Shown piece by piece: positions 24,601 through 36,278 of a DNA stretch of 64,000 bases (the first letter of the stretch is position 1; every line of letters starts with the position of its first letter). The notes beneath the pieces are model-generated. The model was given only the letters and a program-made list of their open reading frames with translations, did not search any database and had not been told where the DNA came from. Source of the DNA: Caprimulgus europaeus (lineage: Eukaryota > Chordata > Aves > Caprimulgiformes > Caprimulgidae); NCBI GenBank assembly GCA_907165065.1, contig OU015541.1, forward strand, positions 14,324,501 to 14,388,500. Reading direction: 5' to 3'. Position numbers and translations under genes: made by a program.

Positions 24601-27600
24601 ATTTGTTTATGCCAAGTCGATTAAAAAAAAAAAAAACAAACAAAACAATCAACTCAAAAATTCTTTTGTATTCTGGAAGGGAAGAGAAACATTTTTCAAT
24701 CAGTGCCATAAAACTGGTGCCTGCTCACCCTTTTTTACATTATTAATGATTCCACTGGCAGATGCACCAGGAAATTTCCACATGAGTAAACTCCACCCAG
24801 TGTCAAAAGGCTTAGATCCACCTCTGTAATTTACTGGTTCAGCTCACATATGAAAGCTGTTATTTGGGGTTTTAATTATTAAGCACAAATTGAATTTCAG
24901 CTTTTGGAGCAAAAAGCTTCCTCCCTCTGTAGATTCCAGCTGAGGACTACCTCATTGGAGAAGACTGGGGAGGGTTTTGGTATGTCCACTTGAAATAACA
25001 GCCACAGAGAGCATGTCCCAGGGCATGTCCCTCCCCATGCCCTCACAGCTAAGAGGATATTTAGAAAGCACTGTGTCTTGGATAGAGATAATGAACTATA
25101 CACAAGGCATAATTAATCTGAGGAATCCCAAGTGTATGTTTTTCTGGTTATGAATTACTAACAAATCTCGTGGTTAGATCTGGCTGTTAACTTTCTCATG
25201 GCTACTGCTGGTCAAGAAGCCTGTGAATTTCCTGGTCAATGAGTGGCTGGTTGTGGGCTGGAAGTAAAGAAATGTTCCACTTTGTGGTACTGATGATTCT
25301 CCTTCCCATTGGCAGGAGCTCTGGCTGTGACTTGTAATGGGAAGTGGTGGTGTTGTGTATGGAGAAGACTCATCCAGGTTGGTCAGCAGCAGGTAGATGA
25401 AGAAAAGCTTGTGAGAACAGAGACCTTTCCAAAACTCATTCTGTCTTTCCAACCAAACTCAGCCCCACAAAATATGCTTGTGTGCTTTCATATTTCTTCA
25501 ATTAACAACCATAAAACACTTTGAGGTGTTTTAGGTCTGGCTGTGCGTGCACTCAGTGGGTGGAGCACATGAAGGGAGACCAAAGATTTTGGGAAGCAGA
25601 GTAGGAGAAACCAGCCATCTGCTTCCTGGAAGGCCTGCAGTATGAAGATCATCAAAGGAAAGCTGCCTGATCTCCTCCTGCCTCTCACAGAGGCTGGCCA
25701 AGAGCCACGGGGCTCTGGGGCACCCTTCCCTGGACTGCCCAGGATTGGGAACTCCGTGGCTCTGTCCTACAGAGATGCAGGCCCCAGAACCCTCGTAGCC
25801 TTCCCCAAATGTCTGTGTTAAGGTGTTGTAGGAGCTTATCTTCTAACAAAGACCAAGGCAGGGCTGCAGTTTGGGGATTTGTTTGTTTTGTCTTTACAGC
25901 TCAGCTGCCAAGATGTAGAAAATAAATTGGTTTGGATCGACACAAAATACATTTCTTCTCCCTGCAGTGGAACTCTGAACAAATTCCCACTTGACTCAAC
26001 CATCTGTTCTGCAAGTGTCTGACGCTAAATGGAGCCAAAGGTGAGAATCACAAGGCTGCTAGGAAAGGGCTCTTTTCTTCTTCCTTGTCCTCTTCATCAT
26101 CATCCTCCCAGGTTACTTGGAGGTTAGGGCACTTCATTAGGGGAGTGAAACCTAGGTTTGCTTCTGCCTGCTCTTGCAGCCAGCTGCTGAGGATGGGCAT
26201 TATCCTCCTGTGGCCAGCTGTCACCTGTGAGCCCTTCATGGGCACAGCTTTACAGTCTCTGTGTGCCTCACTTTGAAGTCTATGTCTCAGCTGTTGAGTT
26301 AGAAAACAGTCCACTCTCCACTTCTCTTGCATATTAATGATGATAACGTTGTGGAGAGATGCATCCCAGAGGAGCCTGTTGCTTCCTGGAAGATGGTGGA
26401 GGATGGTGGAAGCCCTCTCAAGGAAAGAAGAGGAGAAACTGAGTCTGTCTTGCTGGTGTTCCTCAGAGTAAAACTTTAGACAACATTATTTTGTGTATTC
26501 TGAAGTTCATGTCTGGAGTGGAGGCTGCTTTTGAAAAATGTGTATTTAGTTCTTTTATAGAGGGGCTTTTATTTTTCACAGCAGAGGGACTCTCTTGAGA
26601 CAGTGCTTGAAATATATGGTGCCTTGCCTTTTGAAAATGTTCTGAGGAGCTATTGCATGGTTTCAGATGAGGGACAAAATTATGCTCTGGAGGTTGTCAC
26701 AGGAAAGGATGCTGCTCAGTCTTTCTCTCTTCTTTTTACTGGAGCTGGCATGAAAATGGATTATTCTAAACCATCTCTCTGTCTTGCTGTCCCATTTGTC
26801 AGGTTCCTGCAGTCACATTCCCTGCTTGATGTTTTCATAAACTCTGCTCCTTTTCCTTGGTTTCTGGTGATTAATTGTAGTGACAAGTGGAAATATTCCA
26901 AAATAAATCTGCTCTCAGGGCCCTCTGCAAAGTCCACTCTGAGAACCCTCTGCAGATTTAACAATTCAGGCAAGGTGGGAAAGCACAAGATTTACATCAG
27001 AGCAGCTGTCCCATGGTGTCCCTTAATGCTGCAGTTGTTTTGGTAGGAACTGTATTTTCTCCTAAGAGACAAATAAGTACCATTCAGCCCAGGAAACTAA
27101 AGGAAAACAGGCAGAAGTCCTTCTCTGGGGACATGCAGAAGCCAGTAACAGCTCCAAAGCTGGACACTGATAGAGCAGAGATGAGGCCAAATCCAGAACT
27201 GCTTGGGGTAATTGTTTGCAATGACTTCCCTGCATTCATATTTTCCTTTAAAAATATTTCCAGTACAAAAACTGTTCTTCTGTCTGGAAATGAGTCTTTG
27301 CAGTCCTGGAATTGCCTCTCCACTGAAGAGACCCATCGTGCCATCAGTAGTGCCCTTCTTGCACATCATGGATGCTGCGTGGATGAAGCCCATGGCCCCT
27401 TGGTTTGGGTTTCTGCAGCTCAGTCACCACCTAAGAGAAGCTCTGCCAACACCCCCTGCTCTGCCTACATCCTTGCATGCTGTGTCTGACAATCTTAAGG
27501 GTCTTGTCCAGCCTAAATGATTCTAAAGGAGCATGAAACCCTGCTCCTGACAAGGGCGATCTGCAGACAGCTTCATCTCTCTTGGCTTGGTGTAGGTGTT

Positions 27601-30319
27601 TGGCAGAGGTGGTCATGGCAGCAGTGGAGCACAAACAACGCCCTGGTTATGTGCTGGGGCTTTAGCAGGAGGCTGAGCAGTGAGCTTGGTTCCCACAGCA
27701 GCTTCTGGTTTTACCCTGCAGCCTGCTTTGCAGTGAGCAGAGGGGATAATGAACTCTAATCATCATTTTTTTTCTGCAGGAAGATACAGATGGGGAGGTC
27801 CTTCTGTTGAGATGCCCTTCAGCTTGGCACCTCAGACTTTATTTTGGCACCGCTGCTTTATTTTCTCTCTCTCTCCAAGTAAAAGAAAGGATATAAACTA
27901 AGGTGAAACAACAAAGAGGGAAGTGAGAAAGAGAGAGACTAGATTTGAATTGATATAAAACCCAGGAACCGGCGTACAGCCCAGTAAATATTGGAATGAC
28001 ATTACCTGAGCTTAAAAAAAAAAAAAAAATTTTTTTTGACAAATTGTTAGGCTTAATTTATATCTGTAGTGAAACTGGGGAGAAAACACCATGGAAATAT
28101 CATTATTTCTTTTAATCATTTTCTTTGGTAACCGAATCAGAAGGGGAAAGCTCTGGAGAGAGTCTTATTATTTTCTCTCCCTCCGTCTTTTCTTTCTGAT
28201 TCACTTCATTGTTCCCAGCTCTGTCAAGATTGTGACAGACTTAATTACCAGCAAACAGTAGGAAATCCAGATGACATATCACTTTTTTTCTTCTTCTTTG
28301 GACTGTATAAAAGCTTTATAGGCTTTAATCTAAAGTGAATAAGGACAAGGGCCAGATGGTGCTGGTGTCCAATATCAGCAGCATCTGAGCTCTTATTTCC
28401 TTGAGATCTTCAGTGTCAAAAAGCCAAAGATGAAGATAAAAAAAGTCTCTAGGGGCTGAGTGTTTCAGGACTGGAGTTTCAGAAATCAGCATCATGCATG
28501 GCCAGGGCCAGATTTGCAGAATCTCACCACACCCATTTGTAGGGGTGTCACCTTTTCTTGAAAATGTACACTAATTGCACTAATTACAGGAGTGCTCACA
28601 GCAGGGACTGCAGAACTTCTTGCCCCACACTCCTGGCACTGGGGTAAGTCACATCTGTGGCTCCTACATCAACAAAGTCTGATGCTTCATTGACTAGAAA
28701 ACAAGAGCTGGGTGAAATGTTCTCATCAACAGGGTGTTTGCCCTGAAATCATGTTTCTGGGGATTTGAAACATCTCAGGTGAGCTTCAGTGAAAAGGTTT
28801 TGAATGATAAAAAAATAATTAAAAGAAAAATGCCATTAAATACTTAGAGCATTTTTATGTGAGGTTTTTTTCCCTTTGAGCTTTTCAGAGGCAGTTTTTC
28901 TGTCTTACTTTTTCAAAGACATATTTGGCTTTAATATTGGGCCCAACTCAAAAAAAAGCAATAAGTGAAAGTGAAATGAAAAATGTAAAAGAGTTTAAAA
29001 GGGACCTAAAGTGCCCAATGACCTGAAATGGAGATGTTGGGGGTTTTTTTTTGCATTCCTGAGGACTAGAAACTGAACTTACTTCCTTTCAATGAATTCC
29101 AGGGGAGCTGGGAAACAGCAAGTGCTGTGATGCCGTGGTGAGGTCCAGCTGAGGTTCGTGCCCAGGAGAATGGTGGCTTTGCAGTGCTCATCTGGCCCTG
29201 TTTGCAGCAGCTCAGCTGGGTTTCCTGACTTGCCTTTCCCTGTGAAAGAAAATCACCCATCCGAAGAGGATTTGTCCCTCAACAGCTTTGACAGGGGCTC
29301 TGGCAGCCTTAGCTCAGGGTTTTCTGGTGGCCTCTCTGCTGTCCTGCTGTGAGAGTCCCACCTTCCCTCCCAAGCTGGAAGGTAGAGGGACGTCCCAAAA
29401 GACAAAAGGCTTCTGCTCTTTTTCTCCAGGGGGAGTAGACAGAGTATTTAATTCCCAGCCTCGAGGCAGTTTTCTCTCTTCCTCCCTTGTCTGAGTAACT
29501 AATGAGGTGGAGCAGCTCAGACAAAGCTGTTCCTCTCAGCTGTAAGCCAGACCACAGAGAAATCACTAAACATCTCCTTTAGCCATCAGAATCAGACAAA
29601 AAGCTGAATGTGGTGCTAACTACTCTTGGTCCACCAGTTACAATGGTGCCTGTCATCCCACTCCTGAGCAACTCACTACATCAGGGGACTTGTTGGAGGG
29701 GCATCAGACCTGATGGGGCCAAGTGGCTTGTTTTCCATGACCTCTCCTGCTTAAGGGTGTCTTAGGGATACATGAGCAGATGCTGTTCAGTGTTGGTAAG
29801 AGCTGAGTGGGTATTTAGCTTTGACCTGGGGGGAAAAAGCCAAGTGACTCCTGAGGGACCTCTGTGGAAGGAGGCTGGGGGAGAGGTTGCTGCAGCGTTG
29901 TAAGACTCAAGGGTCCATAAGTAGAGCAGATCTGAGCTGGCTGGAGCCCTTGCTTAGAGGAAAAGGGAAGGAGAGTTCCTGTCTCTGCTGTGGGAGGTGA
30001 GGAAGAGCTCAGTAGTTGCTTGACTTCAGCCGATATATTTCTGTGGTGGGACACGGTGTTACCCAGCAGCCAGCCAGACACCTTACCAGGGGTGATTTAC
30101 CCATGAAACGTGAAGACAGTGAAGTTTGCAGCTCTGCTAAGGTTATTTTCACTCCCTCATTGCTTGCTGCATGACAATGTAGATGCCAGAAGTGTAAGAA
30201 GTGGCTTAAATTTTACAAAATTTATTGATTGAAGGTGAAATTTGTTGAGTGTCCATCTGAGTGCAGGATCTGGATGCTTTTGTGAACATTGGTGCTTTGC
30301 CCTTCTCCTTTCAGTGTTG
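21681..30319. other. No recognised gene or transposon
   Basis: About 8.6 kb without CR1 or LTR matches that I can see. It includes short homopolymer tracts, among them an A16-T8 junction at 28014-28037. A 147-codon open frame at 26603-27046 is unlike any family I know and is likely chance. Confidence 0.5.
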
Positions 30320-30549
30320 GTCTAGATCAGGGGTCCTCAAACTTTTTAAAAAGGGGGCCGGTTCACTGTCCCTCAGACACTGCCAGGGGCCAGACTGTAG
30401 TTTGGAAAAAAATGAACGAATTCCTGTGCACACTGCACATATTTTATTTGTAGTAGTGCACAAAAACCAGGAAAAAGAATGCAATATTTAAAATGAAGAA
30501 CAATTGTAATCAACAAAACCAAATAATATTTCAATGTGAATTATGGGCC

Positions 30550-32141
30550 TGCTTTTGGCTAATGAGATGGTCATTGTTAGGGTCCATATTTGTCACTACT
30601 AGTCGCAGCAAGTGATGCAAGTGTTCATCAGTTAGTCTGGATCTGATTGGAGATTTCAGATGTTTCATTCAGGAAAAAGTCTGCTCACAGACAGAGGTGC
30701 TGCCAAAGATGGTTGCAGTTTTGAGTGCATGGTTCCTGAGATTCTGATATGTCTCTGAGGGGAGAGATGCACAGAAATTAGTAAGGCTGCTTGATTTGAA
30801 TGCATCTCTCAGCGAGTCACAAGGCTGTAGTTCGGCCAGTTCCATTTGGTAAATCGGATCAACAGTTTCAATGTCAACAGAAAATGGGTTTTGGAAAAGC
30901 TGTATGTCCTGTTCATGGAGACGAAGCTCTTTAAATCTAATTTGAAACTCCTTTTGCAACGTTTCTAGTACATCCATGCATGTTTTGTTTGGGAATGCAG
31001 CTGCTGGTTTTTCTGCAGACAGGTTTTGAGTTGTGGGGAGATGGCAGAAGTTTCGTCCTTTACTTGGTTAATGAGCAGATCTAATTTGACTTGAAATGCT
31101 TTCACATGTGAATACATAGCACAGATGAGCTTCCCCTTTCCTTGAAGTTGGACACTGGAATTGCTGAGTAGCTCTGTTACATCTGTCACAAACGCAAGGT
31201 GCCATTTCCATTCTGCATCTTTGAGCTCTGGTACTTCTTTGTTTTTAGAAAGCATAAAATCATAAACCTGTGGAAGTCAGTCATAAAATTGTTTCAAAAC
31301 TCTCCCTCGACTCAGCCAATGGACTTCTGTATGGTACAGAATATCTTCATGGGCAACATTTAGCTCAGACAGAAATTCCTGAAACTGTCTGTGGTTTTGT
31401 GCATGAGCTCTGATGAAGTTAACACAGGAAACTACAATTTTCATGACAGAGTCCAGCTTCAGTGATTTACAACACAGTGCTTGTTGGTGGATGATGCAGT
31501 GCATGGCTATTGGATGTGAATGGTTGCGTTTGTCCATCTCTTTGTTAATGTGTGCAACCACTCCTTCCATGGACCCCACCATGCTAGGAGCACCATTGGT
31601 TGTCACACTGAATAGTTTACCCCAGTCCAGCTCCAAATCATTCATAGTTTAGCAAACTTTCTCATAGATATCCTCTCCTGTAGTTGTTCTTTTGATGCTT
31701 TTCAGTGCAGCAAGCTCCTCTGTGACTTTGAAAGAATCATTTGTCCCACGAATGAAAATTAGACATTGTGCAGAATAATGAACATCATTGCTTTTGTCAA
31801 GTGCCAATGAGATATAGCAAAGTTTTTTTGAGGAGTTTTGCAACTGCAGATTCAAATTTTCCCTCATTTCCTCAATCCTTCATGTAATTGTAGGTCCTGA
31901 AAGACTCACTGTACTAAATAAATCCGCATTCTCCGGACACATCTCTTTGGCAACAGAAAGAAGGCATTTTTTAACAAATTCTCCCTCTATGAATGCTCTG
32001 CCAGTGTGCGCTATGAGCTTGGCAACTTGATGGCTTGCTTGAAGTGATGATACTTTGTACTCTGTGAAAAAATAATCACAAGTCCACTTTTCTTGGAATA
32101 CCCTGCACTCGGAGTCAATTTTTCTTTTTTTTGACATGATG
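30550..32141 (-). pseudogene. hAT-Charlie transposase, degraded
   Basis: The likely start is the methionine of MSKKRKIDSECRVFQEKW near 32139. The N-terminal region then jumps from DYFFTEYK to SLQASHQVAKLIAHTGRAF, so most of the BED-type zinc-finger region of related transposases appears deleted. Next come the RNase H-like catalytic segments: LALDKSNDVHYSAQ (first Asp present), TTNGAPSMVGSMEGV (the second Asp is Asn here), HCIIHQQALCCKSL, and HWLSRGRVLKQFYD. The C-terminal hAT dimerisation motif follows (YQNLRNHALKTATIFGS, then CEQTFS). In-frame stops lie at 31880-31882, 31649-31651, 31277-31279 and 30669-30671, and a 1-base frameshift lies near 31020. At least the Asp-to-Asn change and one stop fit CpG decay. 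The protein would have cut and pasted the element using its terminal repeats; this copy cannot do so. Confidence 0.9.
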
Positions 32142-32700
32142 GTGCTCGCGCTTCCCACTGGTGCTGCCTTGCTTGTCCTGCCTGGGAGCTGGAGGGAGGA
32201 AGGGAGAGACGGGGGAGTCGCCCACCTCGCTGATGCGGCCGCCCCCCTCCTCAGCCTGGCCATGCAGTCCGGAAAGGGTGGCCAGAAGGGACCGAAGGAA
32301 CTTTGCCGCGCCAGGGCTCTGGCGATTCGCCCGAGTTGGCTGGACCTCGCAGTCCAGAGGCTGCTGACTGAGATTGCCCGGCAGAGGAGATGCCCGTGCC
32401 TCTCGCCCGCCGTGCATCGCGGAGGAGGAGGAGGAGGATGGGGCGGTGGCGGCGCGGTTTGTAGCCAAGAGGAGCTCCCTGGGCGGGCAGGTCAAGGACG
32501 AGGCGCTGGTTCCAGCCCAGTCCCAGCGGGTGCTTGGGGGCTGAGGAGGCCGGTGAGCGGATTAAGTGGCAGGAAGTAATCTGTGGCTGCTTGGTTCCCC
32601 CCCCAACCGCCAGCGGAGGCGGGGGCGTGGGGAGATCTGTAAATACCAGTGGGCCGGATTGAGGACCCTGGGGGGCCGTGTCCGGCCCGCGGGCCGTAGT
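32130..32700. promoter_or_regulatory. CpG-rich 5' region of the hAT element
   Basis: This stretch is much richer in G+C and in CpG than the flanks, with many 'gcg', 'ccg' and 'cgg' words and a GGA-repeat near 32423-32440. It lies upstream of the transposase start on the - strand, where the element's promoter would be. Retained CpGs suggest either a recent insertion or little germline methylation. Function is inferred from position only. Confidence 0.5.
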
Positions 32701-32721
32701 TTGAGGACCCCTGGTCTAGAT

Positions 32722-33180
32722 GGAGCTCTGGAGACTCAGGTCTAGAGGGAGAAAGACCAGCTCTGTCTTTCTAAGGGAGTTCCTGGGAATGCTTCTGGGG
32801 AAAAAATGTGTGTGTTTTGTTTCTTGATGTTGTAAAACTTCACTATTTTCAATAAAATTTTTTACTGCAGCCAAAGGGAAAAACACAAGGAGCTGCAGCA
32901 TCAAGGGTCCAAACATAGTACATGTTTGCTGGGGTCTGTGAGCACCAGGGTGATGGTGCCTTTCAAAGTCCATAGCAGTTCTCCAAGTTCAAGCAAGCCC
33001 CTGGCAATCCACATTTTGGGGACTTGTGCTCCCATTTCTGCAGAAGCAGGGAACCCTTTCCTCCACCCTGTCCTGGCTGCTGTTCTGCTACTTACACCAG
33101 CCTCAGACCACCCTGAGGCCATGTTGCACATCACTGAACTTCACATAGATTTGTCTGAAACACCCTGGAATTTACCAATG
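32722..33180. other. No gene recognised between the hAT element and a CR1 tail
   Basis: About 460 bases of unique-looking sequence. I see no splice-bounded open frame or repeat family. Confidence 0.45.
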
Positions 33181-33463
33181 AGTAACAAGGGACAGGACAA
33201 GAGTAAATGGCCTCAAGTTGCACCCAGGGCAGCTGAGATTGGATGTGAGGAAGAATTTCTTTGCTGAAAGGGTTCTGAGGCATTGGCAGGGGTTGCCCAG
33301 GGCAGTGGTTGAGTCCCCATTCCTGGAGGGATTGAGGAGTCATGTAGACACAGTGCTGAGGGACATGGGTTAGTTGGGGACTGGTCAGTGTTGGGTTCAT
33401 GACTGGACTGGATGAGCTTAAAGGGCTTTTCCAGTTGAGGCAATTCTGGGATTCTGTGACAAA
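33181..33463 (+). mobile_element. CR1 LINE, 3'-end fragment
   Basis: This is a + strand CR1 3' end from 'aagggacaggacaag' through 'ttctttgctgaaagggttctg' and 'ggactggatgagcttaaag' to the tail 'gggattctgtga'. It is of the same subtype as the piece at 2152 but more diverged. Confidence 0.92.
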
Positions 33464-33685
33464 GCTAACGACAGAGCACAGCACTCTCAAGTCAGCAGCA
33501 ATGAGTTAAGGGCAGAGCATTATGCACTTGGGTTTCCTGTCTATTTACAAAAAGCTGAATGAACAAAGAACCTAATGAACCTGGTAGTGATGACCAGCCT
33601 GTAGCTGGGAGCTGAGAGATGTGTTGGCCATGGGGATCTTCTGTTTGGTGGTGACGGAGCGGGGCTGTGACAATGCATGTTCCAA

Positions 33686-33798
33686 TGGAATCTTAGAATG
33701 GTTTGGGTTGGAAAGGACCTTAAAGCTCATCCAGTTCCAACCCCCCTGCCATCAGCAGGGACACCTTCCACTAGACCAGGTTGCTCAAAGCCCACACT
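33686..33798 (-). mobile_element. CR1 LINE, short 3'-end fragment
   Basis: About 110 bp on the - strand: 'atggtttgggttggaaagg', then 'ccccctgccatcagcaggg' and 'ctagaccaggttgctcaaag'. The same subtype occurs at 42590 and 62051. It ends abruptly. Confidence 0.93.
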
Positions 33799-35664
33799 CT
33801 CCACTCTGCAATGAGATGCAGACTCTGTTTTCCTTCGTTGCACCATCATTTCTGGAGGCTGTTGCCCCAGCAGCTGTGCACACAGGGAGCTATGGAGAGC
33901 TTTACTGGTGGGAGATGGGTCCTTGATTGTGGCTGATGGTAGATTAGGAGTGTTCCTGTGGGATTAGCTGCACATCAGGAGGTTGACCTTGGAAATCATA
34001 AACAGAGTGTCAAAGGTATTTGACCATAGGAGTGCCAGGAAGCTGAGGGGTTCCTGCAGGTTGGACACAGGTCTTTGAGCTGCCTGTAGCTTGTGTTGTC
34101 CCACCTGAAATGAAGAGGGAGGAGCAACTGGCAACCACAGCACTTGGTTGGATTTATTGTTAATTGGCTTGTTTTCCTGCCTGCAAAGTGGTTTTAGATG
34201 AATGAAGTTTTCTGTGGAATATTTACACTGTTTTTCCCCCCATTTTCAAGTTGTTCCTTGCCAGGAGTGTGCTCTTGTAGATGAAGTGATGCATGTCCAC
34301 CTGTGGCCAATTGAGTGGCTGTGCTAGCTCCCAGCCAACGTATGGCAATGTTACTATTATTATTTTAATAATAGAGGTCAGGCAACCCATTGCTGTGGGG
34401 GAAATGCCAAGATTTGCCATCCAGAAACCTCTTTCCCCCATCCGTCCTCTCGTGGGAGATGGAAAGTGGTCACGGGGCAGAGCCAGCTCTGGTATCAGGT
34501 GGATACAAGCACTTGAACTGTGCCACCAGCCACTCTCCAAGCCAGGCAGGGGCTCTGCAAATGTATATTATATTATGCAGTTTGTAGGAAAAAAAAAACT
34601 CCAAACAAACAAAAAACAAAACAAACCCCCCACCCAAACCCACTCTGAACAGCCACACTCCCTTCTGCAAAATTTCCCCCAATGGCTCCAGCCTTGCAGA
34701 GCAGCTCTTGGACTTGAAACTTATGAAGTAGCTTCTTTCTCCTCCAGGAAATATATTTTCTGTCAGTATTTATTTTTCTGAGCATTGGCAAAGCTTGGAG
34801 CATCATTAGGGCCTCATGCCAGCTGGGCTTAAGTAAATCATTACTCTGTGAATGATGAAGCAGATTTAGGACAAGTAGACCACGGGCAGATTTTGCTTTG
34901 GGCTGTTGATCTCAGAAGCTTCTCAACTAAACCCAAACCATTAAAATCAGTTCAATTGAAATCTTGGGTTCCTGGAAGATGAAGGGGCTCACCAGAGGGT
35001 AAGCACTTAGCAGGACTTAGGGTATGTTTTACTGCCTGTTAGTTTGGGCACTGGAACATCTGGTAAAAGATAAATTGTAGAGATTTTTGGCATGGCTGGG
35101 GCACGGGCCACACCTCCAGGCTTCATAACCCCTCCCAGTATTTTTACTTATAATTAATGAAATGAGACAGAAGATGTGCAAAAGAAGAACCCAAATCTAA
35201 AATTCTCCAAGCCAATAAGTTACATTATATGACTTTATAAAATCCTCTTATTTTATTTATTTATTTATTTTTACATTTTACCTCGCCATACTCCACTCTG
35301 GCTGGTTCCCTATCCACCTCCCTCCCTCTCTGTCCCACCCTGGTGTTCGTGGCGCAGCCAGAGGCCAAACTTGGACTTCTGCAAACCAGCAGACTGCCTC
35401 TTCTGCTTTCTTAACTTTTAAACAAGGTCGTGATGTGCAATAACAGGATGGGCACTTCAGGAACCATTTTTTCTTGGCATGCTGGTCTGCAGGACGAGCT
35501 GAAGGCAAGTTTGATTTTTTGTGGTGGTTTCTGCAGTGCCGTGTGAGATGTTTTACTCATTGAGGCTGGTGGCAAAATTTCTCTGTATTTTGAGGCATTG
35601 TTGAAAATGAAGCTGTAAAGTGTCCAGTCCCCTGCTCCAGAGCATGATCACCTTTATTGTGTCC
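33799..35664. other. No gene recognised
   Basis: About 1.9 kb. It contains an A/C-rich low-complexity tract at 34588-34642 and a (TTTA)n microsatellite at 35249-35272. Confidence 0.5.
35249..35272. repeat. (TTTA)n microsatellite
   Basis: About five to six near-perfect TTTA/TTAT units on the + strand. Confidence 0.85.
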
Positions 35665-36278
35665 TTGAGGCCAGGAAGGCCAACAGTGTCCTGGGGTGCA
35701 TTAAAAAGAGTGTGGCCAGCAGATTGAGGGAGGTTCTCCTCACCCTCTGCTCTGCCCTGATGAGGCCACATCTGAAGTGTTGTGTCCAGTTCTGGGCTCC
35801 TCAGTTCAAGAGGGACAGGGAACTGCTTGAGAGAGTCCAGCAGAGGCCACAAAGATGATGAGGGGCTGGAGCACCTCCTACATGAAGAGAGGCTGAGAGA
35901 GCTGGGACTGCTCAGCCTGGAGAAGAGCAGCCTGAGAGGGCATCTGATCAATGTCTATAAATATCTGAAATGTGGGGGCCAGAAGGATGGGGCTGGGCTC
36001 TTCTCGGTGGTGCCCAGTGACAGGACAAGGGGCAATGGGCACAAACTGGAACACCAGAAGTTCCAGACAAACTTAAGGAGAAAACTTCTTTACTGTGAGG
36101 GTGCCAGAGCCCTGGGACAGGCTGCCCAGAGAGGGTGTGGAGTCTCCATCTCTGGAGATGTTCAAACCCACCTGGACACTTTCCTGTGCAACCTGGTGTA
36201 GGGAACCTGCTTTGGCAGGGGGCTTGGACTGGATGATCTCCTGAGGTCCCTTCCAACCCCACCATTCTGGGATTCTGT
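35665..36278 (+). mobile_element. CR1 LINE, ~0.6-kb 3' fragment
   Basis: This is a + strand CR1 starting at 'ggccaggaaggccaacagtg' (ORF2 C-terminus) and running through 'gctcagcctggagaagagc' to the 3' end 'ccaccattctgggattctg'. It is the mirror-orientation relative of the copy at 5470-5957. A 139-residue open frame here is CR1 ORF2 remnant, with [11 protein letters not shown]. Confidence 0.95.

Larger units (their letters stand above)
30328..32713 (-). mobile_element. hAT-Charlie-type DNA transposon, nearly full length, inactive
   Basis: The element is 2,386 bp. Its ends are perfect 16-bp terminal inverted repeats: CAGGGGTCCTCAAACT at 30328 and its complement ending at 32713. An exact 8-bp target duplication flanks it. 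The transposase reads on the - strand. The 5' end (about 32130-32700) is GC- and CpG-rich and contains the typical hAT subterminal 'cggcccgcgggcc' block next to the right end. Copies with this terminal sequence belong to hAT-Charlie families; the OposCharlie group, reported to have spread horizontally among vertebrates, is my best guess from memory. Most bird genomes hold few DNA transposons of coding length, so this copy is notable. The coding region is broken in several places (see the pseudogene entry). Confidence 0.95.
30320..32721. repeat. 8-bp target-site duplication (gtctagat) around the hAT element
   Basis: The octamer gtctagat lies at 30320-30327 and at 32714-32721, directly outside the inverted ends. 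An 8-bp duplication is the hallmark of hAT transposition and fixes the insertion borders to the base. Confidence 0.95.

Noticed and set aside
26603-27046. 147-codon open frame on the + strand
   Set aside because: No motif, no splice context and no family resemblance; this length is expected by chance in a 64-kb window.
32136-32579. 147-codon Gly/Arg-rich frame on the + strand
   Set aside because: It lies antisense in the CpG-rich 5' end of the hAT element and is a composition artefact.
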